Source: Myxococcales bacterium (GTDB lineage Bacteria > Myxococcota_A > Polyangia > Polyangiales > Polyangiaceae). From it: a DNA stretch of 64,000 nt. This document shows positions 55,719 to 64,000 of the stretch, piece after piece (the stretch's first letter is position 1; each line of letters starts with the position of its first letter). The stretch is from contig JADJKB010000003.1 of assembly GCA_016706225.1 (NCBI GenBank), forward strand, positions 806,001 through 870,000. Direction: 5' to 3'. The notes under the pieces are model-generated. The model did no database searches and was not told where the DNA came from. It saw only the letters and a program-made list of their open reading frames with translations. The position numbers and the translations under genes were made by a program.

Positions 55719-56461
55719 GCGGCACCCTCCCGATTTTCCGGCGCGAGATGCTGTCGCTCTGGGTCACCCCGCTGGCGTGGGTGCTGATGGTCGTGTTCCT
55801 GCTGATCCAGGGCCTCAGCTTCTATTCGATCGTCGTGCACGTCTCGAGCATGAGCGCCGCTTCCATCGACAGTGGACCGGTGCAGGCCTACTTCGGCCAG
55901 TCGATCTTCCTGCTGGTGTCACTGCTCTTGGTATGCCCCGCGCTCACCATGCGGGTGTTCGCCGAAGAGCGGCGCAGCGGCACCATCGAGAGTCTGCTGA
56001 CCGCTCCAGTCACTCCCGCGGGCGTGGTGTTCGGCAAGTACCTGGCCACACTCGCCACCTATGTCGCGCTGTGGGCACCGACGCTGCTCTTCATCCTGAT
56101 CCTGCGCAATACCGGGCAGGTCGACTGGCGTGTGGTCGGCTCGAGCTACATCGGTGTGTTCGGCGTGGGCGCCGGTTATCTCTCGGTCGGCATCCTGATG
56201 AGCGCCATGACCCGCAGTCAGCTCACGGCCTTCGTGCTGAGCATGCTGGTGATCTTCGGGCTGTTCATCCTGGGCATCGGTGAGTACGTGTTCGACCCCG
56301 GCCCCCTGCGGGAGCTCTCGGCGCACGTCTCGGTCCTGTCGCAGATGGACGAGATGTCGAAGGGCATCGTCGATCTGCGCCGCCTCGTGTTCGACGCCAC
56401 GCTGGTCGTGCTGCCGCTGTTCGTCACCATCAGGGTGGTCGACTCGTGGAGGTGGGGCTGA
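55715..56461 (+). CDS. ABC-2 permease (GldF-like)
   Basis: 248 residues from GTG 55715, overlapping the ATPase stop by 4 bp. Six hydrophobic helices: TPLAWVLMVVFLLIQGLSFY at the N-terminus, SIFLLVSLLLVCPALTMRVFAEERRSGTIE in outline, with the FAEERRSGT motif characteristic of ABC-2 permeases, then GKYLATLATYVALW. Forms the membrane channel for the ATPase. Confidence 0.93.
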   Translation: MSGTLPIFRREMLSLWVTPLAWVLMVVFLLIQGLSFYSIVVHVSSMSAASIDSGPVQAYFGQSIFLLVSLLLVCPALTMRVFAEERRSGTIESLLTAPVTPAGVVFGKYLATLATYVALWAPTLLFILILRNTGQVDWRVVGSSYIGVFGVGAGYLSVGILMSAMTRSQLTAFVLSMLVIFGLFILGIGEYVFDPGPLRELSAHVSVLSQMDEMSKGIVDLRRLVFDATLVVLPLFVTIRVVDSWRWG

Positions 56462-58110
56462 TGGCCAAAAAGCGCCCCACAGCGCCCGCAGGCGAGCCCG
56501 CGACCCGCAAACGCCGGCCGTCGTCCGCCAAACCTCCGCCCACCGCGCTCAGCTCGAGCTTCAAGGCCCTCGCGGCCGCCGGGGTGCTCGCGGCCGCGGT
56601 GATCGCGGTGCTCAGCAACGTGCTGGTGTCGCGCTTCTACAAACGCTGGGACTTCACCCAAGGTGGGCTCTACACCTTGTCCCAAGCCACGGTGGAGACG
56701 CTGCACGGTCTCACCGAGCCCGTTCAGATCATCGTGTTCTTGAGCGCGAGTGATCCGCTGTCCGTCAGCGTGCGTCACACCCTGACAGCGTACGGCGCGG
56801 AGACGACCAAACTCTCGGCCCGCTACGTGGACCCCGACCGCAGCCCAGCCGAGTTTCTGGCGCTGCAGCAGAAGTACGGCATCGTCGCCGGCAAGACCGA
56901 AGACGGCCGCGTGGTCACCGACGCGAGCCTGGTCATTGCCCGCGGTGAGCGCCACTGGTTCGTCACGACCGACGACATGGTCGCGTACGACGAACAGGAC
57001 GGGCGCAGCCGGCCGAAGCTCGAACAAGCGCTGACCGAGGGCATCCGCAACGTGCTCGAGAAGCAGACGACCAAGATCTGCTTCGCCACGGGGCATCAAG
57101 AGATCTCCATCGAAGACGGCGGACCTCAAGGACTCGCCGAGCTGCGCTTTCGGCTGCAGAAGAACAACTACGAAGTCGTGGCTGTGGATTTCGCTGCAAC
57201 CAAGCTCGGCCTGGAGCTCGGCGAGTGCCAGGTCGTTGCGATGATCGGCCCGGAGGTGCGGGTGCCGGAGAAGGTGGCCAGCCAGCTGGCGAGCTACCTG
57301 ACCGGCGGCGGAAACGTGCTCGTGCTCGTGAACCCGGTGCTGGACGAGGACAATCGCATCCAGAGCACCGGCCTCGAAGTGCTCGGCAAGGCCGCGGGCA
57401 TCGAGCTCGGCAACGACTTCATCATCGAAAAGAGCCAAGAGGCGCGGCTTCCGCAGGGACTCGGTGAGACGTTCTTCGCCAAACCCTCGGCCCACGGCAT
57501 CACGACCGGCCTGCTCAAGGGGGACGAGGTCCGTTTCAAGGTGTTGCTCAGCGCGTCCCAGAGTCTGCGTGCGGCGAGCGGCTCCGCGGCGCAAGCGCTG
57601 CTCACCACCAGCGCAGAGGCCTTTGCGCTCAAGGACGTGCGCCCCTTCGTCGATCAGGGCAAGCCGGTGGAGAAGTCGAGCAGCGATCCCGCCGGGCCCT
57701 TCACCGTTGCCTACGCAGTGGAGCTACCGAAACCCAACGGCTCGAGCGCGCCACACGGACCCCGGGCGGTGTTCGTGGGGAGCGCCAACCTCGCCTGGGG
57801 CAGAAACTGGCGCGAACCCACCCTGCTCGGTGATCGACTGTTCCTCGAGAGCGCACTCTCGTGGCTGTCAGCGCGGCCGACGCTGGTGAGTGTGCCGGAG
57901 AAGCAGGGGCACGACGTCGGGCTGGCGTTGACTGAAGACTCCCTCGGTGACGTGCTCCGCTACGTGCTCATCTACATGCCGCTCTCGGCGGCTCTGCTCG
58001 GCACGTTCGTGCTGCTCAGGCGACGGCAGAAAGAGAAGCGGTCGCGCGCCGGCGCCGGCAAGAGCCCCGATGCGTCACCCAACGACGACGACGCCGGGGA
58101 TCGGGACTGA
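56461..58110 (+). CDS. GldG-like ABC-transporter auxiliary protein
   Basis: 549 residues from ATG 56461, overlapping the permease stop by one base and preceded by GGAGGTGG. N-terminal basic/Pro-rich tail, a TM helix near residues 38-58, then a large periplasmic part: VSRFYKRWDFTQGGLYTLSQ and TVETLHGLTEPVQIIVF are signatures of the GldG / ABC_transp_aux family. A second TM helix lies near the C-terminus (YVLIYMPLSAALLGTFVLL) with a basic tail. Probably works with the permease pair in envelope transport. Confidence 0.93.
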   Translation: MAKKRPTAPAGEPATRKRRPSSAKPPPTALSSSFKALAAAGVLAAAVIAVLSNVLVSRFYKRWDFTQGGLYTLSQATVETLHGLTEPVQIIVFLSASDPLSVSVRHTLTAYGAETTKLSARYVDPDRSPAEFLALQQKYGIVAGKTEDGRVVTDASLVIARGERHWFVTTDDMVAYDEQDGRSRPKLEQALTEGIRNVLEKQTTKICFATGHQEISIEDGGPQGLAELRFRLQKNNYEVVAVDFAATKLGLELGECQVVAMIGPEVRVPEKVASQLASYLTGGGNVLVLVNPVLDEDNRIQSTGLEVLGKAAGIELGNDFIIEKSQEARLPQGLGETFFAKPSAHGITTGLLKGDEVRFKVLLSASQSLRAASGSAAQALLTTSAEAFALKDVRPFVDQGKPVEKSSSDPAGPFTVAYAVELPKPNGSSAPHGPRAVFVGSANLAWGRNWREPTLLGDRLFLESALSWLSARPTLVSVPEKQGHDVGLALTEDSLGDVLRYVLIYMPLSAALLGTFVLLRRRQKEKRSRAGAGKSPDASPNDDDAGDRD

Positions 58111-60302
58111 TGGCAAAGGCACTCCGCGGTCAGGCCGTCAATCTGGGGCTCGTCGTCCTGGCGATCGCGCTCGTAGTGGTCGTTGTGGTGACCCGAGGCA
58201 AGGTGACCACCGCTGAGAAAGAGGCGCGCTCGTTCAACCTGCTCTCGGCCTTCCGCGAGGAAGAAATCACCCGGCTCAGCCTGACCAAAGCTGGGCAGCG
58301 CTTGACCCTCGTGCGTGATCAGAGTGTCGACGCGGGCGACGCAACGTGGAACATCACCGAGCCGGTGCAAGAGGAGGCGGAGGCCTACGGCATCGACAAA
58401 CTGCTCGGTTCGCTCGAATTTGCTCGCTTCGTGCGCCGCATCAAACCCGAAGAGGTGAACCGCGCCGAGTTCGGGCTCGAAGCCCCAGGCTCGGTGCTCA
58501 GCGTCGAGATGGGCAAGGTGCGCTACGAGCTCAGGATGGGCAACGAGGCCGCGTCGCCGCCCGGCTCGCGTTACCTCGAGCTCATCGCCCAGGGTGGCCC
58601 GGAGAGCGGGGTCTTCATCGTGGGGCGAGACCTGGTGAAAGAGCTGGACGTCGAGGCCGGCACGCTGCGCGGGCGCCAGATGCTCCCCTACACGTCGAAC
58701 CAACTCGAGCGCGTGGTGATCACCGGCACCGACGGTGTGGATCGCAAGCTGAAGAGCGCCGGGCGAGACCGCTGGCGCTTCGACGGAATGCAGGCTGACG
58801 TGCGGGTGAACCGCGACGTGTTCGATCAGGTGCTGACCCAATTTGCGCGCACCAAGGCCGAACACTTCATCGAGGTCAAACAGGCCGAGGCCGCCCTGGC
58901 AGCCAGCAAGAACGTGCGTCTGACCTTGTTCCCGAAGGACACCAGCCGCCCCAAGAGCGTGATCGAGGTCGGAGGTGTTTGCCCGAAGAGCGAGAACGAC
59001 GTCGTGGCTCTGCGCCGCGAACCGGAGCCGGTCGCCGCCTGTGTGCCTAGATCGGTCCTGCCGGGGCTCGATACACCCGTCGCAGAGCTGGTCGACACGG
59101 AGTTGTTCTCGCTGCGCAAGGACGAGGTCGAGTCGCTCTTGATCGTGCGCGGCGGCAGCAAGCTCGACCTCGAGCGCAAGGATGCCGGCTTCGTGCTGCG
59201 CTCCCCGGTCAAAGCGCAGGTCGAGCTCGAGACGGGTAACCGACGCATCAACGCCATCGTGCGCGCCCGCGGAGAAATCGTGGTCGGAGCCAAGCTCGCG
59301 GAGCTCGGCCTCGACCCCCCAGAGGGCAAGATCACCATCCGGTCGCCCGCGGAGAGCGACGAAAAGGTCGTGGAAGAGGTGCTCGAGCTGGGCAAACCCG
59401 ACGCCGGCGGGAAACTGCCTGTTCGCCGCCAGAGCGACGGCATCGTGCTCAACGTCGACGTCGAGTCGGCGCGGGCGCTGGCTGCGGACTCGACACTGGT
59501 GCGGAGCTTGAAGATCTTCGATTTCGCTCCCTCGGACTTCCGGCAGCTCGAGGTGCGGGGGCGCGCAGTGAACCAGAAGCTCCGGCGTGAAGCCGGGGGA
59601 CAGATGCTGCTCGAAGAACCCAAGGGTTACACCCACGACTCCGCCCTGGCTGCCAACGCCGTCGACGAGCTTGCTGGACTCAGCGCCGATCGCTGGGTCA
59701 GCGATCACGACGACAAGACGTTCGGCCTCGAGAGCCCTGACCTTCGTGTGCTGCTCAGCTTCGTCAGCGGAGACGCGGGCGAGAAACACCACTCGCTGAT
59801 CGTGGGCGCCTCGACCACGGGCGGCGCGTTCGCCAAGCTCGAAGGTGAGCCCGGCGTCTTCATTTTCCCACGACGCGCGCTCGAAGCCCTCGGGACCTGG
59901 CTCATCGACCGCTCGGTGTTCATGGTCACGCCGGACGACGTGACACGCGTGGAAATCGAACACCAAGGCAAGAAGCTGGTGCTCGAAAAACGAGCCGACC
60001 ACTTCGTGCGAAGCTCGGGCATCGACCTGCCCGCCGCACGTGTCTCGGAGATCGCCGACACCCTGATCGCACTTCGGGCAGAGGCTGCCGTGACGCTGGG
60101 GCCCGCCAAGACGGGTCAAGGCCTGGAGAAACCAGAGGTCGTCGTTCGCATCGAGCGCACCGGCAACCGTCCCAAGTCGCTGCGCATCGGCAGCGGTGAC
60201 GCCTGGCGCGGTCAGAGCATCTATTACGCACGAGCCGAAGGCGTGGATGCGACCTACGTCATCGCCAAGACCAAGATCCGCGTGTTGGTCGACGCGTTCT
60301 GA
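58110..60302 (+). CDS. DUF4340 protein, last gene of the ABC operon
   Basis: 730 residues from ATG 58110, overlapping the GldG-like stop by one base. N-terminal TM helix (LGLVVLAIALVVVVVV), then repeated beta-rich units of about 190 residues beginning with patterns such as EEITRLSLTKAGQRLTLV and EVNRAEFGLEAP, characteristic of DUF4340, the usual partner of GldG-like proteins. Faces the periplasm; role unknown. Confidence 0.9.
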   Translation: MAKALRGQAVNLGLVVLAIALVVVVVVTRGKVTTAEKEARSFNLLSAFREEEITRLSLTKAGQRLTLVRDQSVDAGDATWNITEPVQEEAEAYGIDKLLGSLEFARFVRRIKPEEVNRAEFGLEAPGSVLSVEMGKVRYELRMGNEAASPPGSRYLELIAQGGPESGVFIVGRDLVKELDVEAGTLRGRQMLPYTSNQLERVVITGTDGVDRKLKSAGRDRWRFDGMQADVRVNRDVFDQVLTQFARTKAEHFIEVKQAEAALAASKNVRLTLFPKDTSRPKSVIEVGGVCPKSENDVVALRREPEPVAACVPRSVLPGLDTPVAELVDTELFSLRKDEVESLLIVRGGSKLDLERKDAGFVLRSPVKAQVELETGNRRINAIVRARGEIVVGAKLAELGLDPPEGKITIRSPAESDEKVVEEVLELGKPDAGGKLPVRRQSDGIVLNVDVESARALAADSTLVRSLKIFDFAPSDFRQLEVRGRAVNQKLRREAGGQMLLEEPKGYTHDSALAANAVDELAGLSADRWVSDHDDKTFGLESPDLRVLLSFVSGDAGEKHHSLIVGASTTGGAFAKLEGEPGVFIFPRRALEALGTWLIDRSVFMVTPDDVTRVEIEHQGKKLVLEKRADHFVRSSGIDLPAARVSEIADTLIALRAEAAVTLGPAKTGQGLEKPEVVVRIERTGNRPKSLRIGSGDAWRGQSIYYARAEGVDATYVIAKTKIRVLVDAF

Positions 60303-60318
60303 CGCGCCGAGGCGAGGG

Positions 60319-60729
60319 TCAGCTGGGCGGACCCGGTTTTTTGCGAGCCCAGATGGCGTCCCAGTTACGGCGGTACCCGTCCGTCGCAACCTGGGGTGGC
60401 CCGCTCGTGGTGCGCGCGGTCGGCATCTCGTCCTTCGTGCTCGGGCCCGCCGACATGGCCGGCGGTTTGTACGCGACCTCCACGTCACAGACCCGGGGCG
60501 CGTCGGCGCGGGGAGTCAGCTTCACCACCTCGCCGATGATGGGTTTGCCCTCCTCGAGGGGCTGCACCTTACCGACCTCGACGTTGCCGTCACGCAAGCG
60601 CACCACACCAATGCTCTTGCCATCGGCCGATTGGTTTCCGAGCAAGACCACGTCGTCCGCCACCGGCGCACCACCCGTGGCGGCGGATGGCAATGCAGCT
60701 TTCGGCTCGGCCTCGGAATCGTCGCTCAC
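60319..60729 (-). CDS. Small hypothetical protein
   Basis: 136 residues from GTG 60729 (GTG 60747 would add six). Starts SDDSEAEPKAAL; no signal peptide. A beta-rich middle (VVLLGNQSADGKSIGVVRLR, VEVGKVQPLEEGKPIIGEVVKL in outline) and a C-terminal Lys/Pro tail. No family recognised. Convergent with the DUF4340 gene. Confidence 0.7.
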   Translation of the reverse strand: MSDDSEAEPKAALPSAATGGAPVADDVVLLGNQSADGKSIGVVRLRDGNVEVGKVQPLEEGKPIIGEVVKLTPRADAPRVCDVEVAYKPPAMSAGPSTKDEMPTARTTSGPPQVATDGYRRNWDAIWARKKPGPPS

Positions 60730-60762
60730 TCCCCCGACACCTAGCACGCCAGATGGCGGAGG

Positions 60763-61482
60763 CTAATGCCGCTTGGGCGAACGCTTCGGGGCGCTGAGCG
60801 GGCGCTCGATGAAATGCACCATGCTCAGGCCGACCTGCAGCTGAGCGCGGTCCGGAGCCCCCCACTGCCAGCGATACAAGGCGCGCGCGTCGGCCAAGAG
60901 TCGCGTACCGCCGAGCTCGATCCCGAGACGCGCCGAGGCGAAGGGGGCGTAGATGCCAAAGCCGCGGTCACCGTCGACCTCGTCGAGCTCGAACATCAGC
61001 GCGCCGACTCCCAGGCAGCCGATCAACCCCGGCGTGCGGTAACCCAGAAGAAAACTGAAGGGCAGACCACCGCCGCTCGCGCCGTCCGCGAGCCAGAGCT
61101 CGCCGCCCAATGTCACACCCCCGACGGCACCTGCGCCTTCGTAGCGCCCGGCGACCAGCCCCTCGAGCTCCAGTCGCCCGTACCAACCGTCCGCCACGCG
61201 CTCGGTGAATACCCGACCGAAGGTCCCGGCCAACCCTCCTCCGGCAGCACCGCGGGAGTAGATCGCCGGATCGAGCGGGCCCGGATCGAGCTCCTCGGCG
61301 TCAGCGTCGGTCTGTCCGTGAGCGAGCGCACGCTCTTGTTCTTTGGTCGATCCGTCCGTCGCGAGCGTGAGCTCCACGCCGGCGGCGGCCCGCGCCGTCT
61401 CGCCCCGCGCCCACGCACTCGTGAATGAGAGCGCAAGCGCCGCTCCCGCGGCTACATGCCGATTGCGGTTCGGAAGACCCAC
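60763..61482 (-). CDS. Outer-membrane beta-barrel-like protein
   Basis: 239 residues from GTG 61482, overlapping the SH3-domain gene by 31 bp. Signal HVAAGAALALSFTSAWA. The mature part alternates hydrophobic residues in strands ending in Tyr/Phe/Trp (GWYGRLELEGLVAGRY, FSFLLGYRTPG, YRWQWGA, QVGLSMVHFIERP), as in outer-membrane barrels. No specific family is recognised. Confidence 0.7.
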   Translation of the reverse strand: MGLPNRNRHVAAGAALALSFTSAWARGETARAAAGVELTLATDGSTKEQERALAHGQTDADAEELDPGPLDPAIYSRGAAGGGLAGTFGRVFTERVADGWYGRLELEGLVAGRYEGAGAVGGVTLGGELWLADGASGGGLPFSFLLGYRTPGLIGCLGVGALMFELDEVDGDRGFGIYAPFASARLGIELGGTRLLADARALYRWQWGAPDRAQLQVGLSMVHFIERPLSAPKRSPKRH

Positions 61483-62339
61483 CCTTCGGCGCCCTTCGCG
61501 TCGTACTTGATGCGATACCAATCGCCGTTGCGACCGCTCACGATGATCTTCGTCCCGCGCATCAAGCGCGCGATGATCTCGCCGTCCTTCGGTTGATCGC
61601 GCACGATCGCGACCTCCCATCCGACGGTTGCCTGGCCGCTGGCCGGCGTGACGTTGGCGTCGGCACTCGGGTCTTTCGCGGCCTGCTCAGCCGGCGGAGC
61701 AAACTCGACGAGATAGAACAGCGTGTACTTCTCGCTCTGGTGTTTGACGTCGGCCAGAGACACGGACGCAAACTCCTTCTTCCCACAGGCAAGCAGCGCG
61801 TCGGCAGTCGCGTCCGGCAGCGTCGTGCTCTTGCCCTTGATCAGCTCCGTGACCTTGCCGCTGGCGAAATCGAGCTCGATGCCGAGGGAGAGTTTGCCCT
61901 TCAGGTCCTTGGCAGCGGGGCACGCGAGGAGCGTCAGGATCTTCGGTCGAACACTCGCGTCCACGTCGATCGCGTCGCAGGTGGTCTTGCGACCGCCCTT
62001 GGCGTCGCGACAGCTCGTCACCTTCGCCTCGGATACGTCGAGCTGGTCGGCGGGGTCTGCGGGTTTGGGCTCTGGAGTGCCACCGGCGGGCGCCAGCTTG
62101 GCCGCAGGCGGCGCTGCTAGGGCGGACGCCGGCGCCGCGGGTTCCGTATCGTCCGCGCTCGGTGCAGCGGCTTCGGTGTCGATGGGCGCGCTGGGAACCA
62201 ACTTGACTCCGGCCAGCCGTGGCCACGCGACTCCGATGACAAAACCCACCAGCGTGATCACCGCGACCCGCGTGAGCCGTGGTCGATCGTCTCCCGGCTT
62301 GGGGATCTGAACTTCGAGTCCGGGTCGGTCCTGGGCCAT
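61452..62339 (-). CDS. Membrane-anchored bacterial SH3 domain protein
   Basis: 295 residues from ATG 62339. Cytoplasmic start with charged residues, one TM helix near residues 24-40 (VAVITLVGFVIGVAWP), a Pro/Ala linker, a central Cys-containing domain (SCRDAKGGRKTTCDAI) and a C-terminal SH3_3 domain (VAIVRDQPKDGEIIARLMRGTKI in outline, NGDWYRIKYD, GWVFRTAIGM). SH3 domains of this type bind peptidoglycan peptides, so an envelope-sensing role is inferred. Confidence 0.85.
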   Translation of the reverse strand: MAQDRPGLEVQIPKPGDDRPRLTRVAVITLVGFVIGVAWPRLAGVKLVPSAPIDTEAAAPSADDTEPAAPASALAAPPAAKLAPAGGTPEPKPADPADQLDVSEAKVTSCRDAKGGRKTTCDAIDVDASVRPKILTLLACPAAKDLKGKLSLGIELDFASGKVTELIKGKSTTLPDATADALLACGKKEFASVSLADVKHQSEKYTLFYLVEFAPPAEQAAKDPSADANVTPASGQATVGWEVAIVRDQPKDGEIIARLMRGTKIIVSGRNGDWYRIKYDAKGAEGWVFRTAIGM

Positions 62340-62495
62340 ACAAAACCTCGCTGGCCACCGGGGCCGCGTGCCAATGACCCCTTAGCACGCGGGTCCGCCA
62401 ATGGAAAAATGCGTGTAGTCCGGGATTCCGCGGCTCTTTCGCCGTGCCCCTTCCAACAGGGTCGGCGTTGACCGAGGATAGTTGCCCCTCCCCCC

Positions 62496-64000
62496 ATGAA
62501 AGCCTGCCCGCAGTGCAAGCTGAAGTACCCCGCCGACAAAACCACGTGTTTCGTCGACGGGTCCGCTCTGGTTGAAATCCAAGACCCTCGCATCGGGACC
62601 ACGATCGCGGGGCGGTACGTGATCGAGGACGTGATCGGCGAGGGCGGGATGGCGGCGGTGTACCGAGCGAAACACCGCCTGAGCGACCGGCACGTTGCCA
62701 TCAAGATCATGAACGCGGACCTGGCGACGAACCCGGTCACGCAAGAGCGCTTCCGTCGCGAGGCCAAGGCCGCCCAGAAGATCGCTCACCCCAACGTGAT
62801 CGAGATCCTCGACCAAGGCGAGACGGGTGACGGCAGCCTGTACTTGGTCATGGAGCTGCTCGAGGGGGACACGCTCGCGGGGCTGGTGGAAGACGGCAAG
62901 GTCAAGAAGGACCGCGCGCTGCCGATCCTGATCCAGATCGCGCGGGCGCTGGCTCGTGCCCACGACCTCGAGGTCATTCACCGGGATCTCAAGCCAGAGA
63001 ACATCTTCCTCGCCCGCCAGCCGGATGGCTCGGAGCTGGTAAAGCTCCTCGATTTCGGCATTGCACGCTCGATGCAGGACGTCCGCCTGACCGGAACCGG
63101 GGAGGTCTTCGGGACGCCGCAGTACATGGCGCCCGAGCGCATCACCTCGACCGAGGCCGGACCGGCGGCGGATCTGTACGCGCTCGGTGTGATGGCGTTC
63201 GAGATGTTCACTGGGCGCTTGCCCTTCGAGGCAAACGACGTCGCGACCTGGTTCATCAAACACATGAAAGAGGCGCCGCCCTCGATGCGGCAGTTCGACA
63301 AGACGCTGCCCGAGGCGCTCGACGAGCTGGTGCTCGAGCTGCTGGCGAAAGATCCGACGGATCGCCCGGTCGACGCCCACCGGGTGCACCAAGATCTGGA
63401 GGCGATTTCCCGTTCGTTGGGCGTGCGCATTCCGGAGGAACCCGCCGACGAGGCGGTCAGCTCCCACGTGCCCTCCACCTCGGAGAAGACCGCAGTCTAT
63501 CGCTGGCGACGCCGGCTCGAGGTGTTCGACCTGATGCTCGCGCAGGCGCACCCCACGGGCCGCCCCCCCGAGCTCGTGCAGATCTTGTCGCAGGTGAAGA
63601 GCAAACTGGCGACCCTCGAAGAGATCGCGGAGCAGAGCGCGGAGGCCCAGTTGCAGATCGAGACGGTGGAGGCACGCGGTCGCGAAGGGCGCCAGCGACT
63701 CGGGCACGCGGTGCACGCGCTTGGCGTGGATGCCAGCCGCGCGCGCGACGAGGCCAAGTCGGCCGACTCGAGCGGAGCAGGGCAGACCGCGGAGGTGTCG
63801 CGCGCCGAGGAAGACTTCCTCGTGGCACACCGCGACGCAACTTACTGGGAGGGTCGCTCGGGTTTCATGGAACCTTACCTCGAGCTGTCCCGCGCCTACC
63901 GGCGACTGGCTGAGCTCGTCGACGCGTGGCACGAGTCGAAACGGCAGCTCAGGAGCTCGCTCTCCACGGCCGAGGCCAAGCGCGCCGAGGTCAGCGATCT
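62496..64000 (+). CDS. Ser/Thr protein kinase with N-terminal zinc ribbon, C-terminus cut by window edge
   Basis: ATG 62496 starts a frame open to the right edge. Residues 1-25 carry CPQCKLKYPADKTTCFVDG, a zinc-ribbon-like Cys set common on myxobacterial kinases. The kinase is at 40-300: EGGMAAVYRAK loop, Lys70 in VAIK, HRDLKPEN (162-169), DFG (186-188), GTPQYMAPE. All catalytic residues are kept. Beyond about residue 355 a long helical/coiled-coil segment follows (QILSQVKSKLATLEEIAEQ). No TM seen before the edge. Confidence 0.92.
   Translation, partial: MKACPQCKLKYPADKTTCFVDGSALVEIQDPRIGTTIAGRYVIEDVIGEGGMAAVYRAKHRLSDRHVAIKIMNADLATNPVTQERFRREAKAAQKIAHPNVIEILDQGETGDGSLYLVMELLEGDTLAGLVEDGKVKKDRALPILIQIARALARAHDLEVIHRDLKPENIFLARQPDGSELVKLLDFGIARSMQDVRLTGTGEVFGTPQYMAPERITSTEAGPAADLYALGVMAFEMFTGRLPFEANDVATWFIKHMKEAPPSMRQFDKTLPEALDELVLELLAKDPTDRPVDAHRVHQDLEAISRSLGVRIPEEPADEAVSSHVPSTSEKTAVYRWRRRLEVFDLMLAQAHPTGRPPELVQILSQVKSKLATLEEIAEQSAEAQLQIETVEARGREGRQRLGHAVHALGVDASRARDEAKSADSSGAGQTAEVSRAEEDFLVAHRDATYWEGRSGFMEPYLELSRAYRRLAELVDAWHESKRQLRSSLSTAEAKRAEVSD

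Noticed and set aside
57972..60488. 838-residue antisense frame over the DUF4340 gene
   Set aside because: The sense strand encodes a coherent operon member with overlapping start; the antisense frame is a by-product of third-position GC.
62382..63932. 516-residue antisense frame over the right-edge kinase
   Set aside because: Kinase motifs on the plus strand are unambiguous; the antisense product is low-complexity Arg/His/Leu-rich.

Overview
The window is high-GC chromosomal DNA from a myxobacterium, most likely of the Polyangiales/Sorangiineae type. This is inferred from four Ser/Thr protein kinases, a very high density of lipoproteins with Ala/Pro/Ser-rich linkers, Cys-rich and Gly/Ser/Ala-rich secreted proteins, three proteins ending in MYXO-CTERM-like tails, and pervasive GTG starts. 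Genes are closely packed: no gap exceeds about 260 bp, and I found no rRNA, tRNA, CRISPR array, prophage or insertion sequence.

Layout. 1-1408 (-): Ser/Thr kinase cut by the window edge. 1660-4803 (+): secA. 4973-6220 (+): Gly-rich lipoprotein with a lamin-tail-like end. 6239-14694 (-): EF-hand lipoprotein, uppP, a 1313-residue kinase/AAA/TPR regulator, two small lipoproteins, a DUF1223 lipoprotein and a Cys-rich cytoplasmic protein. 14827-21763 (+): a heavy-metal (Cu/Ag type) RND efflux operon headed by a small secreted Cys-rich protein. 21770-26318 (-): a GMC oxidoreductase with its small subunit, a MscS channel, a TIMP/NTR-like MYXO-CTERM protein and a small secreted protein. 26511-30253: a membrane protein, a lipoprotein with a possible caspase-fold HC pair, and a GT4 glycosyltransferase. 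30257-34987 (-): a formylglycine-enzyme-like lipoprotein, an NAD-dependent epimerase, small proteins, a TPR lipoprotein, a Cys-rich lipoprotein and a PlsC acyltransferase. 35147-42391: two MYXO-CTERM proteins, a MutS-like ATPase and a DUF4185-like lipoprotein. 42525-45640 (+): a polytopic membrane protein followed 14 bp later by a Ser/Thr kinase fused to a macro domain. 45884-53198: a MepA-like lipoprotein, an RND pump and adaptor divergent from an ArsR regulator, and an MFS transporter. 53248-54666: small proteins and rsmE. 54732-60302 (+): a four-gene ABC operon of GldA/GldF/GldG type ending in a DUF4340 protein. 60319-62339 (-): a small protein, a beta-barrel-like protein and an SH3 protein. 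62496-64000 (+): Ser/Thr kinase cut by the right edge.

How the genes work together. Two metal or xenobiotic export units are evident: the Cus-like operon, and the ArsR-controlled RND pair, whose divergent promoter carries a palindrome that would block it. Envelope functions dominate: SecA export, UppP lipid-carrier recycling, PlsC, a LAS-type peptidase, MscS and the ABC/auxiliary operon.

The most unusual items are the kinase-macro fusion, a repeated intergenic element (64 nt, 3 mismatches) built from consecutive hairpins, a GMC enzyme with a CxxCxxCxxCP cluster paired with a Tat-type small subunit, and several spaced-repeat operators in divergent promoters.
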